Assembly: GCA_022706865.1 (NCBI GenBank)
Contig: JAKJBT010000048.1
Location: 1-12,817 of the forward strand
Direction: 5' to 3'
From: Bacillota bacterium
GTDB taxonomy: Bacteria; Bacillota_A; Clostridia; Lutisporales; Lutisporaceae
Length of the DNA: 12,817 nucleotides
Both the position numbers and the translations under genes were made by a program. This document shows, in pieces, positions 5,461 to 12,817 of the stretch. The notes under the pieces are model-generated. The model did no database searches and had not been told where the DNA came from. It was given only the letters and a program-made list of their open reading frames with translations. Position 1 is the first letter of the stretch. Each line of letters starts with the position of its first letter.

Positions 5461-7763
5461 TGCAATCATTATTTATGAAATCCCTCAGGGATATGCAAAA
5501 GTCAAAAGTCCAGTTTTTATCTATCCTTATAATGGCCACACTTGCGGTATGCATAGTCACCGGTATCGACAGCCTATGGAAAACAGTGGAGCTGCATTCG
5601 GAGAACATGTACGCAGCCGCCAACATATCTGATTTATGGGTCAATGTATTGGATCCCACTGAAAAGGAGCTTTGGGGCATTTCAAGAATTGAAGGCGTGG
5701 AAAAGGCAGAAAAGCGTTTTGTGCTGGATGCCTTATCCAATCTGGAAAACAGCCCAACCCTGCGTGTTTATGCTGTTTCCGGCAAAGGTGTGCTGGACCG
5801 GCCCCAGATGATTGAAGGAAAGCTTTCGAGCCGCAGCGGAGCAATCCTGGACGAAGTTTTCGCAAGAACGCACGGATTGAATACAGGCGATGATATCTCA
5901 ATAAAACTGAACAATAAGTGGATACGCTTCCCTATTCAAGGCCTGGCTTTAAGCAGTGAACATATATACTCGGTGAAAGGCTCTACTGACACATTCCCGA
6001 ATCCGAAAAAATACGGCTTCATCATTATTAATGAAGACATGCTTAAGAGTGTATATGGCCGGAAGATATATAACCAGATATCCGTAAAGCTGTCTCCCGG
6101 CGCTGATATAACAAAGGTAAAAACCCGAATTTTTGATGCCGTGGGAGATGATCTGTCAGGTATTGTTGCCAAAGAGGACCACAGAAGCGTCAGCAATATT
6201 GATGCCAATATTCAGCAGTTTAAGCTCCTTGCGGCAGTATTCTCCCTGATGTTTTTTATTGTGACTGCCTTAATAACCCAAAGCACCATGATGAGAATGG
6301 TGGAAAACCAACGGGGCCAGATAGGCATCTTAAAAGCTTTGGGGTACGGAAAGAAAAGCATCTTGTGGCATTATACCTCTTATGGGGTATATATGGGACT
6401 GCTTGGAGCTTTTTTAGGCCTCCTTTTGGGCCCCATCATCTTCGGCAAGATGCTGATTCCCTGGCTCAGGCTTAATTTTACCGATTACAGAATTTCAGTA
6501 AACTACAGTAATTTTATTATAAGCCTGGTTCTGATCCTCCTTTGTACCGGAGGAATTTCCCTGTACTCCTGCTTCAGGCTGTTGGGGGATTCCCCTTCCG
6601 TGCTTCTGAGAATCAAGCCTCCCAAGGAAGGAAGCCATATATTGCTGGAAAACCTGACCGGCCTTTGGAGCAGGATGCGCTTCAGCCGCAGGCTGATTGC
6701 ACGGAATACATCAAGGAACAAAATACGCCTCATAATGAGCATACTTGGGATCACAGGCTGTACAGGGCTGATTGTAGCGGCCTTTACCATAATTAATATG
6801 ATTAACGGAATTGCCCTGCAGACTTACAATGTTACATACACTTATGACCAAAAAATCCTCCTGGACAGCAAAGCGGATTCCCGTTTTATACGCAACATGA
6901 AGCTGGATGGAACGCTTCAGCAGATAAGGGAAACGGCAGCGGAAATCATCTGCCCCAATGGGGAAAGGCAAATGAAATTGCTGACGGTCTCCACGAAGGA
7001 AAGCCCTCTTATCCACCTGAAGGATGTTGACGGCAATCCTGTCCTGCTGCCTGATGATGGTGCCGCAATTACGAGAAAGCTTGCAGACACCCTGAAAATC
7101 GAGGCAGGAGATGTAATAGAACTGAAGCGGACAAACAAAGGCTATATAAAAGTGCCTGTAAGACAGATTGTGTATCTGGCCACCGGTCAGGGAATATATA
7201 TGACCGACACGTACTATGAAGCAATCGGAGAAATTTTTAAGCCTACCGCAATTCTTGTAAAATGGAATAACGGGCCGGATTGGGACTTCCTCAGAGGAGA
7301 TTATGTGGAGGAATATGTGAGCAGAACCGATCAGATTGCTGATGTCAAATCCAGTACAAGGGTTGTTTATATAGCCGGGGTAATGCTGATTATAATGGGA
7401 GGGATCCTGGCCTTTGTTGTTCTTTATAACAGCAGCATATTGAATTTTGCCGAGAGGATAAGGGATCTTACCACCTTGAAGGTCCTGGGTTTTTACCAGA
7501 AGGAAATCCGTTCCCTTGTGCTTACGGATAACACCCTTTCAGTAATAGTAGGACTGATTTTAGGCATGCCTGTGGGAAAAGCACTGGCTGAAATTGTTGC
7601 AAAGGGCCTGAATGACCAGATGGATTTGATCGGCAATGTGTCTTTCGGCACCGTGGTTTTTTCAGTGGCCATAACAGCAGTATTTGCTATGTTTATAAAC
7701 AGTATCGTAGCTGTAAAAATGAAAGGCATGGATATGCTTGAGTCGTTAAAAAGCGTGGAATAG
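5454..7763 (+). CDS. FtsX-family ABC transporter permease with two FtsX domains
   Basis: This is a 769-residue membrane protein made of two similar halves. Predicted transmembrane segments are at about 19-38, 256-277, 311-333, 354-375, 426-449, 637-660, 694-710 and 732-754. Large extracytoplasmic domains lie at about 40-250 and 455-630. Each FtsX domain has the characteristic cytoplasmic loop after its first core helix: VENQRGQIGILKALGYGKKSI (283-303) and AERIRDLTTLKVLGFYQKEI (666-685). This is the two-domain, eight-helix layout of LolC/E-like fused permeases. The ATG at 5454 overlaps the ATPase stop and sits 7 nt after GAGG. A second ATG at 5460 is possible but has poorer spacing. It should work with the upstream ATPase and downstream adaptor in export or in signal transfer across the membrane. 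Confidence 0.94.
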   Translation: MVMQSLFMKSLRDMQKSKVQFLSILIMATLAVCIVTGIDSLWKTVELHSENMYAAANISDLWVNVLDPTEKELWGISRIEGVEKAEKRFVLDALSNLENSPTLRVYAVSGKGVLDRPQMIEGKLSSRSGAILDEVFARTHGLNTGDDISIKLNNKWIRFPIQGLALSSEHIYSVKGSTDTFPNPKKYGFIIINEDMLKSVYGRKIYNQISVKLSPGADITKVKTRIFDAVGDDLSGIVAKEDHRSVSNIDANIQQFKLLAAVFSLMFFIVTALITQSTMMRMVENQRGQIGILKALGYGKKSILWHYTSYGVYMGLLGAFLGLLLGPIIFGKMLIPWLRLNFTDYRISVNYSNFIISLVLILLCTGGISLYSCFRLLGDSPSVLLRIKPPKEGSHILLENLTGLWSRMRFSRRLIARNTSRNKIRLIMSILGITGCTGLIVAAFTIINMINGIALQTYNVTYTYDQKILLDSKADSRFIRNMKLDGTLQQIRETAAEIICPNGERQMKLLTVSTKESPLIHLKDVDGNPVLLPDDGAAITRKLADTLKIEAGDVIELKRTNKGYIKVPVRQIVYLATGQGIYMTDTYYEAIGEIFKPTAILVKWNNGPDWDFLRGDYVEEYVSRTDQIADVKSSTRVVYIAGVMLIIMGGILAFVVLYNSSILNFAERIRDLTTLKVLGFYQKEIRSLVLTDNTLSVIVGLILGMPVGKALAEIVAKGLNDQMDLIGNVSFGTVVFSVAITAVFAMFINSIVAVKMKGMDMLESLKSVE

Positions 7764-7782
7764 CTGAGTTGGAGGTAATATT

Positions 7783-8979
7783 GTGAAAAAAATGTTTCTA
7801 AGGCACAAAAAAAGTATACTGATAGGAAGCGGTATCCTTATCATGCTTACAGCAGTTGGTATAATAAGCTTTAATGCTGCGCGGGCGGATAAAGCACAGA
7901 GCTTTGAAACCGTATCCTCTTCATTGGAACGGTATGACAGGCTGGATTTCTGGGGAGAAGTAAAGTATGAAAGGATTTATGATATAAGTATTGACTTTCC
8001 GGCTATAGTAACGGATATTAAAGTTAAAGAGGGAGACCATGTATCCTTGGGTCAGGTACTGGTGACCCTGGACATGTCGGAATATCTGGGAACCGTGGAT
8101 AAGCTTCAGCATCAACTGGAAGCAGGACAGGCAGAGCTCCAAAGCATCAGGAAGGATACCGGGGCTCTCGAAGCAGATATCCGACAGATGCAAAAGGATA
8201 TACTTGAAAAAACAGAGGAATTGACAAAAGAAACCAATGCAGACCTTAAAATATTGAAGACCTCGCTGAACCTGGCGAAAAAAGAAGTGGAAAATGCAAA
8301 AAGGGATGTAAGGAACAATCAGGCCTTAAGTGATGCGGGAGCAATCACCAAGAACACATTGGACCGATACATGGATGCATTGGCTGAAAAAGAGAAAGCC
8401 CTGGAGGATATTGAAACCAGCATAGAGAAAACAAAAAGCGCTTTAAGAACCGAGCTTGACCAGTTGAACATATTATTAAAGTCCAAAAGTGCCCAGCTGA
8501 AGGAAATAAATGACTCAAACACTGCAAACATGGCAAGACAGGAAAGCAGTGTGGCAGTATCCCGGATTGATCTGGAGATTATGAAAAACAAAAGCGTTAA
8601 GGACTACCTGGACTCTGATCAAGTCATATCATGTGTCCGGAACGGCATTGTGCGGAATATTGAAGTAATAAACGGATCAAGGCTGGGGGTACAGGATAAT
8701 CCGGCAAGGGTCCTTCAGCTGATCGATGCAGATTCTATTATAGTCGTTGCTGAGGTTGAAGAGGAATTCATCAGAAATATTACTCTTGATGAAACCGTTG
8801 AAATTGTGCCGGCGTCGGACAGCAGCGCCTCAATACCGGGGACTGTTATCCAAATTTCAAATGAAGCTGTGGAAAAGGACGGCAAGCGGATTATAAAGGC
8901 GCAGATTAAACCGGAGGATCCCGGGAAAGTACTGAAACCAGGTTACAGTGTTGATGTTTATGTTCACAGGAAGGAGTGA
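7783..8979 (+). CDS. HlyD/MacA-like membrane fusion (adaptor) protein
   Basis: This 398-residue protein has an N-terminal membrane anchor (about 11-31) and then the folded-back layout of periplasmic adaptor proteins. The first lipoyl half is at about 68-97 (IVTDIKVKEGDHVSLGQVLVTLD). A long charged coiled-coil hairpin spans about 103-265. The second lipoyl half is at about 279-315, and beta-barrel/membrane-proximal sequence runs to the end (VLKPGYSVDVYVHRKE). In Gram-negative MacAB such a protein bridges to TolC. In a single-membrane cell, as in B. subtilis YknX-type systems, it probably guides substrate or gates the permease at the outer face. Translation starts at GTG, 7 nt after GGAGG and 20 bp after the permease stop. 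An in-frame ATG three codons later lacks that spacing. Confidence 0.93.
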   Translation: MKKMFLRHKKSILIGSGILIMLTAVGIISFNAARADKAQSFETVSSSLERYDRLDFWGEVKYERIYDISIDFPAIVTDIKVKEGDHVSLGQVLVTLDMSEYLGTVDKLQHQLEAGQAELQSIRKDTGALEADIRQMQKDILEKTEELTKETNADLKILKTSLNLAKKEVENAKRDVRNNQALSDAGAITKNTLDRYMDALAEKEKALEDIETSIEKTKSALRTELDQLNILLKSKSAQLKEINDSNTANMARQESSVAVSRIDLEIMKNKSVKDYLDSDQVISCVRNGIVRNIEVINGSRLGVQDNPARVLQLIDADSIIVVAEVEEEFIRNITLDETVEIVPASDSSASIPGTVIQISNEAVEKDGKRIIKAQIKPEDPGKVLKPGYSVDVYVHRKE

Positions 8980-8983
8980 GATC

Positions 8984-9685
8984 ATGGAAAAAATATTAAT
9001 CGTTGATGATGACAGGGAAATAGCATCACTGATATCCGATGCCCTTACTGATGAAGGATACCAGTGCCTTCTGGCGTTCAACGGAGAACATGCTTTCACT
9101 TTATTGAAGAGTATTCAGGACTTGTCATTGATCCTGCTGGACATTATGATGCCCGGTATAGACGGATTAGAAATCTGCAGGGAAATCAGAAAAACCGTAT
9201 CCTGCCCCATACTTTTCGTGACGGCTAAAAATAGGACCTATGATGCCATGCTTGGCTTTGAAATGGGTGCGGACGATTATATATCAAAGCCCTTTGTTGT
9301 GGAGGAGCTGGTCGCCAGAGTAAAGGCTCATTTGCGCCGTGAAAAGCGCAGCCTCCAAAAGAATAGCAGTACCATGACTATAGGCGGCATTACAATAAAC
9401 CCGGAAAGCTATGAAGTTACTGTAAACGGCAGGGCAGTGGAATTATCAATGAGGGAATTTCAACTGCTGCATTACCTTTTTATAAATGCAGGAAAGGTCG
9501 TCTCCAAGGAACAGATTTTCAGTACGATCTGGGGCGCTGATTTCACGGATATTGGTACTGTAGCGGTGAATATTAAAAACTTAAGGGATAAAATAGACAA
9601 GGATAGCAAATACATCAAAACCGTATGGGGCGTAGGATATAAAATTATTAAACATCAGGAGAAAGAAAATGAGTATCAGATTTAA
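8984..9685 (+). CDS. OmpR/PhoB-family response regulator
   Basis: This 233-residue protein has a receiver domain (about 1-118) with acidic pocket DDD8-10, phospho-acceptor D53 in LLDIMMPG, T80 and K102. A winged-helix DNA-binding domain (about 130-226) contains ELSMREFQLLHYLF, the recognition region TVAVNIKNLRDKI and the closing wing KTVWGVGYKI. All residues needed for phosphotransfer are intact. The ATG at 8984 is chosen because it follows AAGGAG at good spacing and begins exactly at the conserved MEKILIVDD; a longer in-frame reading from 8948 would overlap the adaptor gene. It lies 4 bp after the adaptor stop and overlaps the kinase gene by 17 bp. It probably activates its own operon through the direct repeats at 4634-4688. 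Confidence 0.96.
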   Translation: MEKILIVDDDREIASLISDALTDEGYQCLLAFNGEHAFTLLKSIQDLSLILLDIMMPGIDGLEICREIRKTVSCPILFVTAKNRTYDAMLGFEMGADDYISKPFVVEELVARVKAHLRREKRSLQKNSSTMTIGGITINPESYEVTVNGRAVELSMREFQLLHYLFINAGKVVSKEQIFSTIWGADFTDIGTVAVNIKNLRDKIDKDSKYIKTVWGVGYKIIKHQEKENEYQI

Positions 9686-10961
9686 GCTTCCTCTCCTTGT
9701 TCTTGCTGCTTTTATTATCAACATACTGCTGCTTTACGGGTATTATAATTTTTATCTTTCGGGAGAAATTGCCGGCTACAACAGCAGTATGCGGGAGCAG
9801 CTGCAGACTGAAACTGACCGGATTATAAAAGAAATAGAAAGCAGTCAGGATTTTCCGCAGGTGCTTCAAATTATTTCTCAGACAGAGAATCTTAATATGC
9901 AGGTTGTGGATGAGTCCGGCCTCACGGTATTTAATGCAGGAAATAACGGGGGTGTGAGCATAGAGATCAATTCCTTCGGCATGTTTCACCATAATAATAA
10001 GGTTTATTTGCTAAAGGTTGCTCAGCCCTTATCCCTGAAGAAAATTTCCTCCTATTACGTGGTCTGGAATCTATTTGTAGCGGAAATATTCATCATATGC
10101 TTCATATTATTATTCATTGCTGCTATTTTCTATTTTAATTATGTCAAGCCAATTATTGCCCTGCAGAAAAGCATGGAAAGATATAAGGAGGGCATCCATC
10201 CTCAGAATGTGGCACGCAAAGATGAGATAGGGCTGCTGCAGAACCGCTTCGTAAGGCTTACGGAAGCAATTGAAAAAGAAAAGCAGAAGCAGAACCTTAT
10301 CATTGCATCTATTTCTCATGATATTAAGACACCCCTCACCTCCGTCATGGGTTATGCCGAACGCTTAAAAAAGAATAACCTTACCGCAGAGCGATATGGA
10401 AAGTATATTGATATAATTTATAAAAAATCTGTTTCAATCAGGGATTTGATAGAGGAATTCGACGAGTATCTGAACCTCAAGATGCAAAGCGGGTTAAAGC
10501 AGCAGCGGATATCCGCCGAAAAGTTCTGTGCCATCTTAAAATCAGACTACGAAGAAGAATTAGCAGAAAGGGGAGTTGCTTTTTCCATCAGCGTCGACTG
10601 CCCCGATGAAATACTATTCATAGATATTCCTAAAATGAGAAGGGTATTCGGAAATATTATCAGCAACAGCCTGAAGCATTTCAGCATGAGGGAACCCTCC
10701 ATTGCAGTCTTTTGCTCAAAGCAGAAAAATTCCATAATATTTTCGATTGAGGATAATGGCACAGGCGTTTCAGAAGAGGAACTGCAAAAAATGTTCGATC
10801 CCTTTTACACCTCGGACAAAAGCCGCTCCGTAGCAGGGCTGGGGTTATCCATAAGCAAGGAAATTGTTGAAGGCTGCAATGGCTCGATATGGGCGGAAAA
10901 TAATGAAACCGGAGGGCTCTCCGTAAAAATCAGCCTCTATGGTGCCAGGTACAGAACTTAA
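9669..10961 (+). CDS. membrane sensor histidine kinase; 3' end inside the RAYT element
   Basis: This 430-residue kinase has transmembrane helices at about 7-28 and 132-157 enclosing a small extracytoplasmic sensor of about 100 residues. A HAMP-like linker (158-205) follows, then a HisKA domain with phospho-acceptor H217 (SISHDIKTPLTS). The HATPase domain has an N-box around N333 (NIISNSLKHF), G1 motif DNGTG (362-366) and G2 motif AGLGLS (389-394). The start follows AGGAG at 9658 within the response regulator gene. The last codons (G425 to T430 and the stop) lie in the left inverted repeat of the adjoining transposase element, so the original C-terminus was probably replaced. All catalytic boxes lie upstream of the junction, so activity is likely kept. 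Its stop is 4 bp from the stop of the convergent transposase gene, with no terminator between. Confidence 0.94.
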   Translation: MSIRFKLPLLVLAAFIINILLLYGYYNFYLSGEIAGYNSSMREQLQTETDRIIKEIESSQDFPQVLQIISQTENLNMQVVDESGLTVFNAGNNGGVSIEINSFGMFHHNNKVYLLKVAQPLSLKKISSYYVVWNLFVAEIFIICFILLFIAAIFYFNYVKPIIALQKSMERYKEGIHPQNVARKDEIGLLQNRFVRLTEAIEKEKQKQNLIIASISHDIKTPLTSVMGYAERLKKNNLTAERYGKYIDIIYKKSVSIRDLIEEFDEYLNLKMQSGLKQQRISAEKFCAILKSDYEEELAERGVAFSISVDCPDEILFIDIPKMRRVFGNIISNSLKHFSMREPSIAVFCSKQKNSIIFSIEDNGTGVSEEELQKMFDPFYTSDKSRSVAGLGLSISKEIVEGCNGSIWAENNETGGLSVKISLYGARYRT

Positions 10962-10970
10962 GAACTTATT
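10942..10970 (+). repeat. left inverted end of the RAYT element
   Basis: This 29-bp end matches 11860-11888 inverted at 27 positions. It contains a perfect 8-bp tandem repeat, AGAACTTA twice (10953-10968). The two differences between ends change both tandem copies in the same way (AGAACTTA here, AGAACATA at the other end), so the internal repeat is kept in each. It encodes the final residues of the kinase and contains the transposase stop codon. Confidence 0.8.
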
Positions 10971-11799
10971 TTACTCTACTTATCAAATTTCTTACTGCTG
11001 CATCTGACATGCTTATGTTTATTCCTATCTCTTTGTGGGTATATTTTAGCTTTATTGCTTCTTTTATGTAATTCACCTTGTACTTGGTCAAGTCCCGCCT
11101 TCTACTACCTTCCTTTATTAATTCATACTGTTCCTGGCTTAACTCTTGATCCATAAGTATTTCATCCAACCTCTTTTTTTGTTCTACCCTTATCCTTGTG
11201 CTGCACATTATCTGATATGCTTCTTCTCCCAATATCTTTACTTTATCATAATCTGTTTCTTCTTCTTGTTGCATGTATTCCTGATATTTACTTATTGCCT
11301 CTTGTCTATCACTTGAAAGCATGTCCAATATAACTTCAGTAGATATAAACTCTTTCTTTCCTGATCTATAAAATATATCGCTGCTCCACTTGTACTCTTC
11401 AACTGTTTTACACATTCCTGCTTTTATTGGATTCTGGTGTATATATCTAACCAAACTTAATAAATATCTCTCATCCTGTACCAGTATTGATTTGTATCTT
11501 CCCTGGAATACATGTCCTACTCTTTTGTATTTGTAATTGAAGTATTTACTGTATTTATTGTTTACTTGATGCATTATCTCCTGAAGCTTTTTGCCCAAAA
11601 CCTGCAGAGCCAAGTGATAGTGGTTATCCATCAGCACATATCCATAAAGCTTGTAATTCATACCCTCCATATAATCTTTCAGAAGCTTTATTAAATATCC
11701 CTTGTCTATACTCTCTTTGAATATGTATTCCTTATTATTTCCTCTTGCTATTACATGATATATTCCACCCTCGTATTCTTCTCTCCATTCCCTAGCCAG
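10966..11799 (-). CDS. REP-associated tyrosine transposase (Y1_Tnp / IS200-like TnpA), non-ATG start
   Basis: This is a 277-residue single-strand DNA transposase. Near the N-terminus is GGIYHVIARGNN (11-22). The HUH metal site is H60-Y61-H62 in YVLMDNHYHLAL, and the probable nucleophile is Y119 in LVRYIHQNPIKAGM, a hallmark of the RAYT branch. The C-terminal third (about 230-277) resembles the helix-turn-helix tail common in RAYTs. The family motif MAREWREE-type start aligns with a CTG codon at 11797-11799 that has GGGAGG 9 nt upstream. No ATG, GTG or TTG exists between the upstream in-frame stop and this point. An ATG at 11670 would remove the N-terminal strand of the catalytic fold. So either CTG is used or the start codon has been lost by mutation. 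The active-site residues are intact. Confidence 0.85.
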   Translation of the reverse strand: MAREWREEYEGGIYHVIARGNNKEYIFKESIDKGYLIKLLKDYMEGMNYKLYGYVLMDNHYHLALQVLGKKLQEIMHQVNNKYSKYFNYKYKRVGHVFQGRYKSILVQDERYLLSLVRYIHQNPIKAGMCKTVEEYKWSSDIFYRSGKKEFISTEVILDMLSSDRQEAISKYQEYMQQEEETDYDKVKILGEEAYQIMCSTRIRVEQKKRLDEILMDQELSQEQYELIKEGSRRRDLTKYKVNYIKEAIKLKYTHKEIGINISMSDAAVRNLISRVK

Positions 11800-11859
11800 A
11801 ATAATACACCTCCCGACATAATATTATCAGAAAGTGTATTAAATGTAAATATTTTCCTT

Positions 11860-11888
11860 AATATGTTCTTATGTTCTGTACCTGGCAC
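11860..11888 (-). repeat. right inverted end of the RAYT element
   Basis: This is the inverted partner of 10942-10970. Read on the minus strand it begins GTGCCAGGTACAGAAC and carries AGAACATA twice in tandem. It lies 61 bp upstream of the transposase start and 75 bp upstream of the downstream ART-like gene. Confidence 0.8.
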
Positions 11889-11963
11889 ACAATAGATTGT
11901 TATACATACAATGTATTATACGGGAATTAAAAACAGCATATAAATGTTAGGAAGGTATGCTCT

Positions 11964-12596
11964 ATGTTTCCATGTACGAACAATTGCACTGTTTTTCATG
12001 GTACTAATTTATTGTCGGCAATGATAATCCGGCATGCCGGAATTATGCTGGGTACGCAAAGAAAGCTAACGGACTATGGGAAAGGTTTTTATGTAACTTT
12101 TAGCCTTGAGCAGGCAAAAGATTGGGCGCATATGAAAGCCCTGAATCCCCAAGCTTATCCCGAAATACTGAAAATAATAAATATGAGCAAGGCACAATAC
12201 TTGGATCACCCTTATAGTAAAATCCCGGTCTATTTAACATTTAATATAGACCTGACTCAGCTGCTTTCATTAAAAGGAATAGTCTTCCCTATGCCGAAGG
12301 ATGTATACTGGCCCAGCTATAAAAAAGCCTGGGAAATTTTTGTCCGAAATTGCCGCATGGGTATAAATCATGAGTATGATTTTGTTTATGGTCCTGTTGG
12401 CGGAAGGCATCCCTGCTGCAATTATAAAATGTTAGCATCAGCCACTAAGGATCAACTGTCACTAAATAGTATTAAAGCTCTTGGCTGCCTTTCAAACTTA
12501 AAAATTGCTGTCTTGCCTGAGTTTCATCCTTGGTTAAATGGTATATACTATTCAGCCTTCTTTAAAAACTCTTTATATCTTAAAGGGTCAATATAG
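11964..12596 (+). CDS. DUF3990-like protein, probable ADP-ribosyltransferase fold
   Basis: This 210-residue protein begins with the pattern VFHGTNLLSA (10-19), followed by LTDYGKGFYVTFSLEQAKDWA (35-55) with VYGPVGG (141-147) and TKDQLSLNSIKALGCL (161-176) further on. A HGT near the start, a (D)(F/Y)GKGFY(L/V)T strand and a late DQ(I/L)SF-type segment are the layout of DUF3990 proteins, related to the ADP-ribosyltransferase superfamily. It would therefore be a cytoplasmic protein possibly able to transfer ADP-ribose from NAD, perhaps a toxin or defence effector, but activity is unproven. The ATG follows AGGAAGG, 8 nt upstream. No obvious antitoxin gene (such as DUF3791) lies between it and the transposase, and none is complete downstream. 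The C-terminal 25 residues look unlike the family and overlap a possible minus-strand fragment. Confidence 0.7.
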   Translation: MFPCTNNCTVFHGTNLLSAMIIRHAGIMLGTQRKLTDYGKGFYVTFSLEQAKDWAHMKALNPQAYPEILKIINMSKAQYLDHPYSKIPVYLTFNIDLTQLLSLKGIVFPMPKDVYWPSYKKAWEIFVRNCRMGINHEYDFVYGPVGGRHPCCNYKMLASATKDQLSLNSIKALGCLSNLKIAVLPEFHPWLNGIYYSAFFKNSLYLKGSI

Positions 12597-12706
12597 TATC
12601 TGGATGCTATAAGTGCCGGCTCTGCTCGGTTATCAAATATATAGTAATTATCAACCATCTCTTTTATTTTCTCTACCGTTATAGGTACAATCCGGCAGTG
12701 TCAATT
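12548..12706 (-). pseudogene. possible 3' fragment of an unrecognised minus-strand gene
   Basis: A minus-strand frame of about 52 codons is open from 12706 to the stop at 12548-12550 and reads like protein: IVPITVEKIKEMVDNYY, then IFDNRAEPALIASRYYIDP, ending LRYKEFLKKAE. The only ATG (12658) has no convincing ribosome binding site. Upstream in the same frame to the right edge, in-frame stops interrupt short protein-like pieces, so this may be the end of a decayed gene. It overlaps the last 49 bp of the ART-like gene in opposite orientation. No family was recognised. Confidence 0.25.
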
Positions 12707-12817
12707 TGTTCTCGGTTTTTAAAAAGCAGACTCACCCTTTATGTCTAGGTAATTCATATAATATTGCCGCTGTTTCTAAAGCCCCTTAATGCCCGAGATA
12801 ACTGACTTACCTTTCCA

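Larger units (their letters stand above)
10942..11888. mobile_element. RAYT (REP-associated tyrosine transposase) element with 29-bp inverted ends
   Basis: A single transposase gene is enclosed by inverted repeats at 10942-10970 and 11860-11888 that agree at 27 of 29 positions; both begin GTGCCAGGTACAGAAC. The element is about 947 bp. No target-site duplication is visible, as expected for single-strand HUH transposition. Its left boundary lies inside the sensor kinase gene. Classical IS200/IS605 ends are subterminal hairpins rather than long inverted repeats, but RAYT genes are often flanked by inverted REP-like sequences, which these may be. Confidence 0.75.

Noticed and set aside
8948..8983. 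Upstream extension of the response regulator
   Set aside because: The extra 12 codons overlap the adaptor gene and precede the conserved receiver start; the ribosome binding site fits the ATG at 8984.
11889..11963. Promoter for the ART-like gene
   Set aside because: There is an ATTGT/ACAAT inverted repeat and several TATA-like strings, but no -35/-10 pair with acceptable spacing could be defined.
11964..12596. Part of the RAYT element cargo
   Set aside because: The gene lies outside the right inverted repeat (ends 11888) and has its own ribosome binding site.

Overview
The window looks like chromosome of a low-GC, Gram-positive Clostridia-type bacterium. The coding sequence is moderately AT-rich, nearly every gene has a strong AGGAGG-like ribosome binding site, and the gene content is typical of Firmicutes: a YozG-like XRE regulator beside a DUF2975 protein, a secreted FMN/FAD reductase without haem sites, and an FtsX-type ABC exporter with its own two-component system. 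No rRNA, tRNA or CRISPR array was seen.

Layout. (1) 1-1842, minus strand: a three-gene operon in the order DUF2975 membrane protein, small XRE repressor, large multi-pass membrane protein of DUF4153/DUF4173 type that runs off the left edge. A good promoter and palindromic operator-like boxes lie just upstream (1896-1949). (2) 1972-2426: non-coding scar tissue, with an 11-bp tandem repeat, a degenerate array of seven ~20-bp repeats resembling a transposon end, a stem-loop, and an apparent C-terminal remnant of a WYL-domain regulator. (3) 2413-4215, minus strand: an exported FMN-binding plus FAD flavoprotein reductase of the fumarate/urocanate reductase superfamily. (4) 4216-4758: an intergenic region dominated by a long imperfect inverted repeat (4301-4592) with a three-way-junction core, then direct repeats and TATAAT boxes ahead of the next operon. 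(5) 4759-10961, plus strand: a five-gene operon of ABC ATPase, FtsX permease, HlyD/MacA-like adaptor, OmpR-family response regulator and sensor kinase, with genes overlapping or 4-22 bp apart. (6) 10942-11888: a compact REP-associated tyrosine transposase (RAYT) element bounded by 29-bp inverted repeats. Its left end lies inside the 3' end of the kinase gene and supplies that gene's last codons. (7) 11964-12596: a probable ADP-ribosyltransferase-fold protein (DUF3990-like), then a short AT-rich tail with a possible gene fragment on the minus strand.

How the genes work together. The five-gene operon reads as one sensing-and-export module: the kinase senses an envelope signal, the regulator probably binds the direct repeats at 4634-4688 and activates the operon, and the ATPase, permease and adaptor form a MacAB-like tripartite machine adapted to a single-membrane cell. 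The DUF2975/XRE/DUF4153 operon is probably autoregulated through the boxes at 1910-1949. The flavoprotein is a stand-alone extracytoplasmic reductase whose electron donor is not in the window. Both flanks of the exporter operon carry mobile or palindromic DNA, so this is a rearranged, accessory-like stretch. The least explained items are the 4301-4592 folded repeat and the 2001-2135 array.
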